Shown in pieces: positions 17,193 to 27,428 of a stretch of 64,000 bases of DNA. Made by a program: the position numbers and the translations under genes. Positions within the stretch are counted from its first letter, which is position 1; every line of letters starts with the position of its first letter. The DNA is taken from the NCBI GenBank assembly GCA_018432315.1, contig JAHDLB010000008.1:174059-238058 (forward strand), in the 5' to 3' direction. Under the pieces are notes generated by a model. That model worked only from the letters and a program-made list of their open reading frames with translations, made no database searches and was not told where the DNA came from. The stretch comes from Anaerolineae bacterium. GTDB lineage: Bacteria; Chloroflexota; Anaerolineae; Aggregatilineales; Aggregatilineaceae.

Positions 17193-18331
17193 GGCGCGAT
17201 CGCTTCGATCTGGCGCTCCAGCGCGGCCACGCCGTCCGGGTTGGGCGGCAGCGGCTCGCCGGACTCGGCGGCGGGCAGGATATAGTACTTCAGCAGCTCG
17301 TGGGGGATGTTCCCGGCGTTGCCGGACAGCGTGGCCGTGAAGACGACCACCATCGCCCGGTCCGGCACCACGAAGATGTACTGGCCTTCCAGCCCTTGCG
17401 CCGCAAAGTATCCGTCATCGGGATAGATCCACCACTGGTAACCGTAGCCGTTCCCGTTCGGGAAGGTGACGTGTGCCTGCGTGGCGGCGGCGACCCATTC
17501 CGCCGAGACGATCTGCTGGTCCTCCCATTGGCCCTCGTGCAGGATCAGGTATCCGAATTTCGCCATGTCGCGCGGGAGCATCAGCAGTCCCCACGCCCCG
17601 TTGACGGTCTGCCGCCGGTCGGTTTCCCACCGGTAATGCTCGATGCCCAGCGGGCCCAGCAGCGCCTCAGCCGCCAGGTCACCGGCATCCACCCCGGCAG
17701 CCTCCTGCACGATCGTCATGAGGGTGTGCGAGACGCCGTTGTTGTACAGGAACTCGGTGCCCGGTGGGGCGGCCATCGGGCGGTCGAGCACGAACTGCAC
17801 CCAGTCGGACTGGGCCGCCATTTGCATGGTGAGCGACAGGTTGGGGTCCGGCCAGTCCAGCCCGGCGCGCATCGTCAGGAGATCTTCGAGCGTCATGGCC
17901 TGCTTTTCAGGAGTGAGATGCTCGAATGCGCGGTCCGGGAAGAAGTCCAGCACGGGCTGGTCCACGCCTGCGATATAGCCGCGATCGATGGCGATGCCGA
18001 CCAGCGTCGAGGTCACGCTCTTGGTGACGGAATACAGCCGGTGCGGCATCACGGCGTCGAACGGCGGGAAGTACGCCTCGGCCACCAGATAGCCATGGCG
18101 CGTGATCAGCACGCTGTCGATCGCGATGTCCTCTTCCTCGATCAGGGCCAGCATGTCGGCCAGCCGCTGCGAGTCGATCCCCTGCTCTTCGGGCGTGGAT
18201 ACCGGCCAGCCATCCGTCGGCCACACCGTCTCGGCTTCCTGGGCCGGGGCCGGAGCCGCCGGGATCGCCAGCGCGATCACCAGCACCAGGCCGGCAGCGA
18301 TCAGCCGCCAGCGTATCCTGCGAACCAACAT
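17189..18331 (-). CDS. Secreted serine hydrolase of the beta-lactamase/class C fold
   Basis: 380 residues with a signal peptide (about 1-31, ending APAPAQ). The nucleophile motif is SVTK (Ser101-Lys104), and the second motif is Tyr196-Asn197-Asn198 in FLYNNGVSH. The third is probably the His-containing stretch near 335-350. Family members include esterases, D-aminopeptidases and EstB-like enzymes as well as beta-lactamases, so the substrate is open. It acts outside the membrane. Its 5' end is 9 bases from the stop of the 3-hydroxyacyl-CoA dehydrogenase gene, which is upstream on the same strand, so they may share a transcript. Confidence 0.87.
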   Translation of the reverse strand: MLVRRIRWRLIAAGLVLVIALAIPAAPAPAQEAETVWPTDGWPVSTPEEQGIDSQRLADMLALIEEEDIAIDSVLITRHGYLVAEAYFPPFDAVMPHRLYSVTKSVTSTLVGIAIDRGYIAGVDQPVLDFFPDRAFEHLTPEKQAMTLEDLLTMRAGLDWPDPNLSLTMQMAAQSDWVQFVLDRPMAAPPGTEFLYNNGVSHTLMTIVQEAAGVDAGDLAAEALLGPLGIEHYRWETDRRQTVNGAWGLLMLPRDMAKFGYLILHEGQWEDQQIVSAEWVAAATQAHVTFPNGNGYGYQWWIYPDDGYFAAQGLEGQYIFVVPDRAMVVVFTATLSGNAGNIPHELLKYYILPAAESGEPLPPNPDGVAALERQIEAIAP

Positions 18332-18340
18332 TGGGCCCTC

Positions 18341-19201
<861 letters not shown>

Positions 19202-19342
19202 CGTGCTGTCTCCTCGAAAATCTAACAATAGACACAAACGGAATAGTTCGTCGGGCTGCAAAACGCGCCCGACTCAAGTGTAGAGGCAACCCGCCGGGCG
19301 GGAAAGTCCCATTCTTCACATTCGCCCCCGCGCACCAATCAC

Positions 19343-19372
19343 TTGTAGCGGAGGCCGGAAGTCCTTTACAAT
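19343..19372 (+). promoter_or_regulatory. Candidate promoter for the secreted protein gene at 19417
   Basis: TTGTAG (19343-19348), 18-base spacer, TACAAT (19367-19372), about 45 bases before the ATG. GGAGGG precedes the start codon. Confidence 0.45.
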
Positions 19373-19416
19373 GCGTATGTTAGAGCCGTGATGACACAAT
19401 CCCCGGAGGGAATCCC

Positions 19417-20019
19417 ATGCGCAAAGCAAGCCTGCTGTCCTTCGTGGCCGGATTCGCGATCGTCGTGGTGTGCATTGGCCTGGGGCTGCAATCGGGCGGC
19501 GCCCTGGCCCAGACCGACCCCACGCCAACGCGCAGCCTGGGCGACATCCTCAACCGTACGCCGCAGCCCACCGAGCCCGCCGCCACGCCGGAGATCGGCG
19601 AAACAGCCGAGCCGGTCGACGGGCAGGGCGTGATCGACACCGAGCTGACGTGGTGGGTGCTCAGTCCCGGCTTCGGGCGGCGCACCGTCGAGAACGTGCT
19701 GGTCGGCGGGCGCGCGGATGCCGACCTGGGCGGCGACTGCCCGGCGGGGGTGTACGCCTCGGTGCTGCCCACGACGGAATTTCACTGGGACGCTGCCGGC
19801 CCGATCACGATCGCGGCCCAGGCCGACGACGGCGTGACGCCGGTGGGCGTGATCCTGTGGGACGAGAACACCGACGACGGCACGTGGTGGTGCACGATCG
19901 AGATGAACCCGACCGCGAACCTGGAGTTCACCAACCTGGAGCCGGGCAATTATCCCGTCTGGGTGATCCTCAACGGGCCGTTCACCACGCTGGTATCGCT
20001 GTCGATCGCGGACGGTTAG
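19417..20019 (+). CDS. Secreted hypothetical protein
   Basis: 200 residues. Signal peptide about 1-31 (SGGALAQ cleavage area), a Thr/Pro/Glu-rich spacer (32-65), then a compact domain of about 130 residues with three cysteines (DLGGDCPAGVYAS, TWWCTIEM) and regular beta strands. The last segment LEFTNLEPGNYPVWVILNGPFTT resembles domains that sense or bind small ligands at the cell surface, such as bacterial pre-peptidase C-terminal (PPC)-like folds. I do not recognise a precise family. A good GGAGGG site and its own promoter support it. It converges with the GH13 gene on the other strand. Confidence 0.75.
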   Translation: MRKASLLSFVAGFAIVVVCIGLGLQSGGALAQTDPTPTRSLGDILNRTPQPTEPAATPEIGETAEPVDGQGVIDTELTWWVLSPGFGRRTVENVLVGGRADADLGGDCPAGVYASVLPTTEFHWDAAGPITIAAQADDGVTPVGVILWDENTDDGTWWCTIEMNPTANLEFTNLEPGNYPVWVILNGPFTTLVSLSIADG

Positions 20020-20041
20020 CCGCCGCGCCCGGCCTGAGCCG

Positions 20042-21667
<1,626 letters not shown>

Positions 21668-21752
21668 TGAATCGAGTCCCTTTCGCGCCAGCGCGCTGGC
21701 AAAGTTAGTGTATGCTATATACCATATCGGCCCAGGAAAAGGGAGGCAGCGT

Positions 21753-21932
21753 ATGACCCAGGCCAAAATTCTGTGGATCTATCGCCGGACCGGGCGCGGC
21801 GGCACCGAAGAAGGTGAACACCAGCTCTCGGCCCTGCTCAGCAGCGGCTGGTATATCGTCGGCACCTCGACCACCATGACCAAAGACGGCACCCCGGTCC
21901 TGTGCGTGGTGCTCCAGAATGATGCAGGATAA
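21753..21932 (+). CDS. Small conserved-looking protein, DUF4177-like
   Basis: 59 residues; GGGAGG (21741-21746) lies 6 bases before the ATG at 21753. The protein has an N-terminal beta-strand (AKILWIYRRT), a short helix with HQLSALLSSGWYIVGTST and a C-terminal strand (PVLCVVLQND). The 'L..LL..GW.IV' segment is what DUF4177-type small proteins show, but the match is by eye. AT-rich TATGCTATATACC just upstream could hold its promoter, divergent from the GH13 gene. It overlaps the coding range of a possible longer start of the next small gene. Confidence 0.65.
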   Translation: MTQAKILWIYRRTGRGGTEEGEHQLSALLSSGWYIVGTSTTMTKDGTPVLCVVLQNDAG

Positions 21933-21936
21933 GCGC

Positions 21937-22089
21937 ATGGATCCCACACCCGAACGCGAGCTGGTCGTCGTGCTCAGCGACCGGATCAGCATCACCCTGC
22001 TGGCGGTGACGTGGGTTGCCCTGCTGGCCGCGGTGATCGTGCTGCTGCGCCGCAACCGCGCCCTGAGCGCTCGCCTGGACGAGGCGTGA
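21937..22089 (+). CDS. Small single-pass membrane protein
   Basis: 50 residues, ATG at 21937 with AGGA (21926-21929) ahead; an in-frame ATG at 21919 inside the previous gene would add six residues. A short acidic head is followed by one hydrophobic helix (about 18-36, ITLLAVTWVALLAAVIVLL), then a basic RRNR and a short tail. Its position, four bases after the stop of the previous small gene, suggests a two-gene unit. Function unknown. Only size, membrane helix, ribosome site and spacing support it. Confidence 0.55.
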   Translation: MDPTPERELVVVLSDRISITLLAVTWVALLAAVIVLLRRNRALSARLDEA

Positions 22090-22096
22090 CCGGGAC

Positions 22097-23254
22097 CTAG
22101 CCCTCCGGCACGCGGCGCAGCGTGTCCACGATCGTCTCGATGGCCCCCTCGTAGTCGCCGGTCGCGGATTCGGCCAGCGTCAGCCGCCACACGGCGAAGC
22201 GCGCCTCGCCCGCCGGCACCGCGATCACCACCGTGCGCACGGCGTCCGGCGCGCGATCGATCGCCAGCGGGAAGGGCACCTGCTGCGGCGGCAGGCCGGT
22301 CGCCCGCCGCTGGAGCGAGACGGTGCACTCGTCCGCGCCGTCGCGCCCGCTGAACGTCGTGTCGAGCGTTTCCTCGCCGGGGCGCGGCGCCAGTGCCTCG
22401 CCGGACCGGGCCTGTTCTTCGAGCAGGCGCATCCGGTCGCAGATCGTCGCGGGCGCGCCGTCCGCCGGGGCGGGCAGCGGCAGGATCTCCTCCAGCGTCA
22501 GGGCGGCCACCATGCCATCGCGCGCCAGGGCGTCGCGGTCGGTTTCGACCAGGCGCAGCGGCGGCACGATCTGGCCGTAAACCGGGTCGCGCGCTGCCGT
22601 GCTGAACGACGCGCTGATCTGCTCCCACACGTTGATCTGATCGTCCGAGGGCGGGAAGGCCGCCTCCAGGTCCGCGCGCGCCTCGCGCCACGCGGGATCG
22701 TCCTGGTTGGCGGGCAGCCACGTGTCCGGCACCTGGACCCGGAAGCGGTACGCGGGCAGCGTGCCCACGCTGAATTCGACCGTGCGCTCGCTGCCGGTGC
22801 CCAGCCAGTCGCGGATCGTGTCTTGGGCGGTGTCCGACAGCGCCAGCGCGGCGACCGCGCCCAGGCACACCCCGGCGATCACCAAAACGGCCAGCGCCCG
22901 CAGGATGCGCCGCCCGCGTGATGGGCGGGCGGGGGCCATGGTGCCGGTCGCCACGCGCACCGGCGCGTAGCCGGTCCCGCTGGTGCCGCCGCCCCAGGCC
23001 CATCCCTCCTGCCGGTTCAGCTCGCCGAGCATGCGCTGCGCGACCGGGTGGCTCGGCGCGAGGCTCAGCGCCTGGTTGACGCAGTGCCGGTATTCCTCGC
23101 GATCGTCGGTGGCGGCGGCCAGCCACAGCCAGCCCTCCGCCGGGATCGCTTCGGTGCGCGCCGCCAGCCGCAGGTAGGGCAGCGCGTCCGGCTTGCGCCC
23201 GGCCTGCACCAGTTGGATGCCGTGCATCAGGTTGGGCAGCGAAGCGTTCATCAT
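22097..23254 (-). CDS. TPR-like membrane-anchored protein
   Basis: 385 residues. The cytoplasmic part (about 1-80) has TPR-type helices (GIQLVQAGRKPDALPYLRLAARTE, EEYRHCVNQALSLAPSHPVAQRML), followed by a Gly-rich linker, one membrane helix (about 113-135) and a 250-residue outer domain. The outer domain begins VEFSVGTLPAYRFRVQVPDTW, the start of PsbP/Mog1-like surface domains that also occur in Chloroflexota lipoproteins. It has one pair of cysteines. The start lies 3 bases after the stop of the M23 peptidase gene, so the pair is one operon. Confidence 0.78.
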   Translation of the reverse strand: MMNASLPNLMHGIQLVQAGRKPDALPYLRLAARTEAIPAEGWLWLAAATDDREEYRHCVNQALSLAPSHPVAQRMLGELNRQEGWAWGGGTSGTGYAPVRVATGTMAPARPSRGRRILRALAVLVIAGVCLGAVAALALSDTAQDTIRDWLGTGSERTVEFSVGTLPAYRFRVQVPDTWLPANQDDPAWREARADLEAAFPPSDDQINVWEQISASFSTAARDPVYGQIVPPLRLVETDRDALARDGMVAALTLEEILPLPAPADGAPATICDRMRLLEEQARSGEALAPRPGEETLDTTFSGRDGADECTVSLQRRATGLPPQQVPFPLAIDRAPDAVRTVVIAVPAGEARFAVWRLTLAESATGDYEGAIETIVDTLRRVPEG

Positions 23255-23257
23255 GCG

Positions 23258-25621
23258 CTAAATCTCATCGACGCCTTCCGCCGGGTACGGCTCGAACGTG
23301 TACAGCCACTCGATCATGTCCGGCATGTCGTAGACGCCCTTCGGCCACAGCGCGTCGCCTTCGGGGCGGTATTCCCACACGCGCGGATAGCGCGGCGTGT
23401 AGCTGAACGCGCCCACGCTGAACAGCCCCAGCCGCCCGAACGGCTGGCCGCTCTGCGGGTAGGGCGCGACGGACGCGTGCGACGCCAGCCGGGCCTGCCA
23501 CGCGATCAGGCGCGGCGTCCAGAACAGCAGCGGGTTGAACGGCGTCCGGCTGCCGAAAAGCTGTTTGCCGTCGGTGACCAGGTGCGTTTCGATGTGCAGG
23601 AAGGCGTTGTTGTGCTGGATGCTGGTCGATCCATCGCTGGCGGTGAACACCGGCCAGCCCGACGTGCCGATGATCTGCCCGGCGTGCACTTCCTCGCCAA
23701 CACTCACCAGCGCGCTGGTCGGGTCGCCGGTCAGGTGCCCGTAGCCGACGATCAGGTTGGAGAGTACGCGTGACCCGTCCGGCTTTCGGAAGCGCTCTGG
23801 CAGATAGGGCCGCAGCGCCAGCGACTCGTCGGCGAAGTTGGGCAGGAAGCGGAAATCGACGATCACGCCATCGGCCACGGCGATCAGCGGCTGGCCTTCG
23901 GGCACGACGAGATCGACGCCGTTGTGCAGGCCGCGCGTCCACTTGTAATAGACCTGCCAGTTGTGATAGGCGAACGTGCTGGGGCCAAAGCCGCGGAACT
24001 CGGCGCGGTTGATCTCGTGCGGCGGCTGGGGCTGCACGGGCAGGTACTCGAACGGGTCGGGCAGGCCCAGGTGTTCCTGCAACTGCCAGAATTCGAGGTA
24101 CTGGCGCACCATCGTCTGGTGGGTGAGCAGGTCTTCCTGGCGGATCAGCTCGTCGCCGCTCAGCGTTTCGACGGTCGCCAGCCTGGGGGTGTCCGCGCCG
24201 CGCACGCGCAGCATGTCGCGGACCAGCGCCTGCCGGAAGGCCAGCACCGGCGACGATTCCGCCCACGCGCTCACGAGCTGGTCGTAATGGGGCGACCGGG
24301 CGAAATCGGTCTGCTCGCCGCGAATCCAGGCCGCGGCCAGCTCCGGCTCGTACGGGACCTGGAGCCACATGCCATCGCTCCGCCACGAGACGGCGCTCGC
24401 GGTGTGCTGGCTGTTGGCGGGCAGCGTGCCCAGCGGCTCGGCGCGCGAGTCCGGCGCGGCGTAGACGTCCGCGCCGCCCAGGCGAACCGTGACGACCGCG
24501 TCGAACAGGCGCACCGTGTCGCGGGACGCGCTCACGGCGGTGACGGTGGCCGGGCGCTGCGTCAGCGGGACGCTCTCTCTGGCGGGCGTGGTCAGGCGCA
24601 GGGCCGCTTCGAGCGATTCGGCGGTGCTTTCCAGGGCATCGGCGTCGACCTCTGCCGCGAGCGCGGTGTTGGAGAGCTCCTCGCCGCCGGTTTCGTCCGC
24701 GCCCCACTCCGGCTCCTCGTCGTCGACCGCTTCGGCCCGCACCGGCGGCGACGTGCGCGGCAGGTCGATGCCCAGCGTGGCGAACTGGCTCTTGAGCTCC
24801 TGGTTGACCGCCAGCTCGGCCAGCATGCGGACCTGCTCGGGATCGAGCTGGCCGTCCTCGCCGCTGGCCGCGCGCCCCAACAGGCCCTTGCCCTTGACCA
24901 GGATGCCGATGACCTGGTGCACCCACTCGGTCCCCAGCCCCATCAGGATCCCGGCCAGGACGATGTCCAGCGGGTTGAAGAATCCCTCGGCCCAGCTCGC
25001 CACGTCGACGCCCAGCGGCTGGAGCAGGTGAATGTCGCCCAGGATCGCCAGCACGAGGCCCATGATCATGCTGAACCAGGCGGCCACGACTTTTTTGCGC
25101 GCCACGTATTCCGGCGATTTCAGGGCTTTGTCGAGCACTTTCTGGGCGGTGCTGAGCGTGTTCTTGGCTTCGATCAACCGTGCTTCGAGCAGCGCCAGCG
25201 GCCACTGGTGCGGATCGCTGCTCTGGGCGTCGCCCTCCAGCGCGGGGTCGCCGCGCGCCTGCTTGAACATGAACGCGCTGGTCAGGTTGTCGAGCGACTC
25301 CCAGGCTTCGCGGAAATCCACCTGGACGAGGCCCACAAACCGCGTCGCGAAGGAGTTCAACGTGTGCGTGGTGTCGAGCAGGGCGCGCTCCACCAGGGTG
25401 AACAACACTTCCAGCGTGCGCTCGATGAGCGCCGCGCCGACCAGCAGGGGCGCCAGCCGTACGGCGATGTCGTCGAGGTCCTGCGGCATGGCATCCGTGG
25501 CCGCAGGATCGAGCGCGCCGTCGCCGTCCTGGGCCAGCGTGGTCCCCACCATGATCAGGGCGAGCACCATCCAGGTGAGCACGATTCCAATCCGGAGCGC
25601 GGTACGCTTTCGAGCAGCCAT
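23258..25621 (-). CDS. Membrane M23-family metallopeptidase with SH3-like domain
   Basis: 787 residues from the ATG at 25621, preceded by GGGAGAGA; a longer frame to 25702 lacks a site. A signal peptide (1-30) is followed by a helical region with two further membrane helices (about 170-190 and 205-225) and an acidic linker. Next is an SH3-like segment (about 375-435, ...LGGADVYAAPDSRAEPLGTLPANSQ). The C-terminal M23/LytM domain (about 555-710) contains the metal motif HNGVD, the GYGHL stretch and the second pair in LHIETH. M23 enzymes cut peptidoglycan or related peptides outside the cell, or act as activator proteins when the site is lost; here the metal ligands look intact. The embedded helices N-terminal to the peptidase are unusual for this family. 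Confidence 0.85.
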   Translation of the reverse strand: MAARKRTALRIGIVLTWMVLALIMVGTTLAQDGDGALDPAATDAMPQDLDDIAVRLAPLLVGAALIERTLEVLFTLVERALLDTTHTLNSFATRFVGLVQVDFREAWESLDNLTSAFMFKQARGDPALEGDAQSSDPHQWPLALLEARLIEAKNTLSTAQKVLDKALKSPEYVARKKVVAAWFSMIMGLVLAILGDIHLLQPLGVDVASWAEGFFNPLDIVLAGILMGLGTEWVHQVIGILVKGKGLLGRAASGEDGQLDPEQVRMLAELAVNQELKSQFATLGIDLPRTSPPVRAEAVDDEEPEWGADETGGEELSNTALAAEVDADALESTAESLEAALRLTTPARESVPLTQRPATVTAVSASRDTVRLFDAVVTVRLGGADVYAAPDSRAEPLGTLPANSQHTASAVSWRSDGMWLQVPYEPELAAAWIRGEQTDFARSPHYDQLVSAWAESSPVLAFRQALVRDMLRVRGADTPRLATVETLSGDELIRQEDLLTHQTMVRQYLEFWQLQEHLGLPDPFEYLPVQPQPPHEINRAEFRGFGPSTFAYHNWQVYYKWTRGLHNGVDLVVPEGQPLIAVADGVIVDFRFLPNFADESLALRPYLPERFRKPDGSRVLSNLIVGYGHLTGDPTSALVSVGEEVHAGQIIGTSGWPVFTASDGSTSIQHNNAFLHIETHLVTDGKQLFGSRTPFNPLLFWTPRLIAWQARLASHASVAPYPQSGQPFGRLGLFSVGAFSYTPRYPRVWEYRPEGDALWPKGVYDMPDMIEWLYTFEPYPAEGVDEI

Positions 25622-25731
25622 CACAGTCTCTCCCTTCCCGCCGGGCCAAGCTTCGGTTAGTGTTAGTATAATCAAACCTTCGCGCGCGCGAAACTCGCCC
25701 ACCGCCCCCGTTTTCCGGCGCGGGCGCGGCG

Positions 25732-27219
25732 TCAGCGCAGCGTGTAGGTGATGTATTCCCAGCTCAGCGTGCGCCGCCAGGATGCGTCATCCGCCGCCAC
25801 CTCGACCTTGATCTTCAGCGGGTACGTCCCGGCCTCGTCCAACCCCAGCGCGATATACGGCACGAACAGCGTCAGGTCTTCGAAATCGGTCTTGTCGCAG
25901 CAGGGCGTGATCGGCATGACCGTCAGGACGGCGCCCGTCTCGTCGCGGTAGAAGCTCGGCGCCGCGAGGTTGATCAGCGGCTCGTTCCGCACGTCGTCGT
26001 GAAAGAAGCGCGCGAACACGGTCGCGTCGCGATCCTGCCAGCCGTCGAGCCCGAACGACAGCCGCAGCGCGATCCCCGGCAGGCCATCGATCACCGCGCC
26101 ATGATCGAGCGCCAGCCCGTAGAAGATGACGTCGACCGGGGCCGCCGCGCCGGCGTTCGCGCCCGGGCCGGTACTGGCCTCGCCCAGGACGGCCATCAGC
26201 GCCACCTCGGCGGGCCGGATGCCGCCCAGCCGCCCGCCCGTTTCGCTCTCGGAGCGGACGAAGGTCGGGATGCCGACGAACTGGCCGTTGCCGTTGACGA
26301 CCAGCCCGCCGCTGCTGCCGGGCGCGATCTCGGCGTCGGTGCGGTACCAGACGGGCATCCGCTGGCCGTTGATGTCGCCGTTCTCCACCGAGACGATCGC
26401 GCCGGACGTCACGACGAGATAGTCGTCGCCGATGCCGGGATAGCCGAAGATGGTGACCGTGTCGCCCCGGAAGACCTCGTCCGCGCCCAGCGAGGCGGGG
26501 ATGTACGGCAGGCTGAGATCGGCGGTCACCGGGCGCCCGTCCGCATCCTCGCGGATGGCGACCAGGGCCACGTCGATCTCGCGGTTGAGGCCCACGACCT
26601 CGCCGAAGTAGCGGATTTCGGGCGGGTCGTTGATATCTTCGAGCAGGGCCACGGCGACGCGCTCGGCGCTGTCGATCACGTGCGCGTTGGTCACGATCAG
26701 GCCGTCCGGGGTGATGATCGTGCCGGTGCCGGTCGAGAAGATGCGCGTGCCCCGCACGCTGGCGACCAGCACCACGCTGCGCGCGATGGCCTCGATCTCG
26801 AACCGGTCGAGCGCCCCGTCCTCGTCCACCGCCGCGAGGACCAGGTCGTGATCGGCGTCGGCGGCGGTATCGACCGCGCACGGGCTGAGCCGCGCCGTGA
26901 TCGACCAGCCTTCACCATCCTCGAAGCGGACCGGCACCCAGTTGTAATTGCCCGCCCGCTGGAGCCGGGTGTAATCGGCGGCGAACTGCTCGCCGGGCGC
27001 GCGCTCCCACACGACCGGGTACTGCTCGCCCGGCCCGCTGCGCACGTTCAGCCCGACCTGCCCGTTGACCTCCACGCAGCGCCACGCGCCGTCATCCTGG
27101 CGCGGCAGCGCGATCGCGCCGGGCCGGGCGGAGGCTGCCAGGGCGGGGACTGCGCCGCTGACCAGCACGCCAATCAGCGCGGCGGCGAACAGAATCCAGG
27201 TGATGGGACGCCGTTTCAT
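25732..27219 (-). CDS. Secreted trypsin-like serine protease with N-terminal SH3 domain
   Basis: 495 residues from the ATG at 27219 with GGGAG upstream; TTG at 27225 is in frame but poorer. Signal peptide about 1-30 (PALAAS). SH3-like domain 45-110 (GLNVRSGPGEQYPVVW). Chymotrypsin-fold protease domain 140-340 with the full triad: His180 in TNAHV, Asp216 in REIDVALV, Ser303 in APGSSGGLV. A C-terminal beta domain follows (365-495, with an intact CC in TPCCDKTDF). No PDZ domain, so it is not a full DegP. It probably acts at the cell surface. It is upstream of the M23/TPR pair with a 110-base gap. Confidence 0.9.
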   Translation of the reverse strand: MKRRPITWILFAAALIGVLVSGAVPALAASARPGAIALPRQDDGAWRCVEVNGQVGLNVRSGPGEQYPVVWERAPGEQFAADYTRLQRAGNYNWVPVRFEDGEGWSITARLSPCAVDTAADADHDLVLAAVDEDGALDRFEIEAIARSVVLVASVRGTRIFSTGTGTIITPDGLIVTNAHVIDSAERVAVALLEDINDPPEIRYFGEVVGLNREIDVALVAIREDADGRPVTADLSLPYIPASLGADEVFRGDTVTIFGYPGIGDDYLVVTSGAIVSVENGDINGQRMPVWYRTDAEIAPGSSGGLVVNGNGQFVGIPTFVRSESETGGRLGGIRPAEVALMAVLGEASTGPGANAGAAAPVDVIFYGLALDHGAVIDGLPGIALRLSFGLDGWQDRDATVFARFFHDDVRNEPLINLAAPSFYRDETGAVLTVMPITPCCDKTDFEDLTLFVPYIALGLDEAGTYPLKIKVEVAADDASWRRTLSWEYITYTLR

Positions 27220-27331
27220 GCTCAATGCTCCCAGGCTGTTTCGTCCTACAACGACTATAGCACGCGCCGCGCCCCAAACGCTATGCCTCGCGCCGCGCAG
27301 CCTATTCTCAATCCTATTGTACGGATTTTTA

Positions 27332-27360
27332 AGGTTGGGGCGTGTGGACGGTGTTATAAT
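27332..27360 (+). promoter_or_regulatory. -10 box upstream of dnaE
   Basis: A consensus TATAAT lies at 27355-27360, 69 bases before the dnaE ATG. The -35 area is weak (TTGGGG at 27335-27340 has only 14 bases of spacing). Confidence 0.4.
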
Positions 27361-27428
27361 GGCGGTACCTCAGCGGGTACACGACAACAACCTCGACCAT
27401 GTGACGGCACAGACGACAGCGGTGAGCG

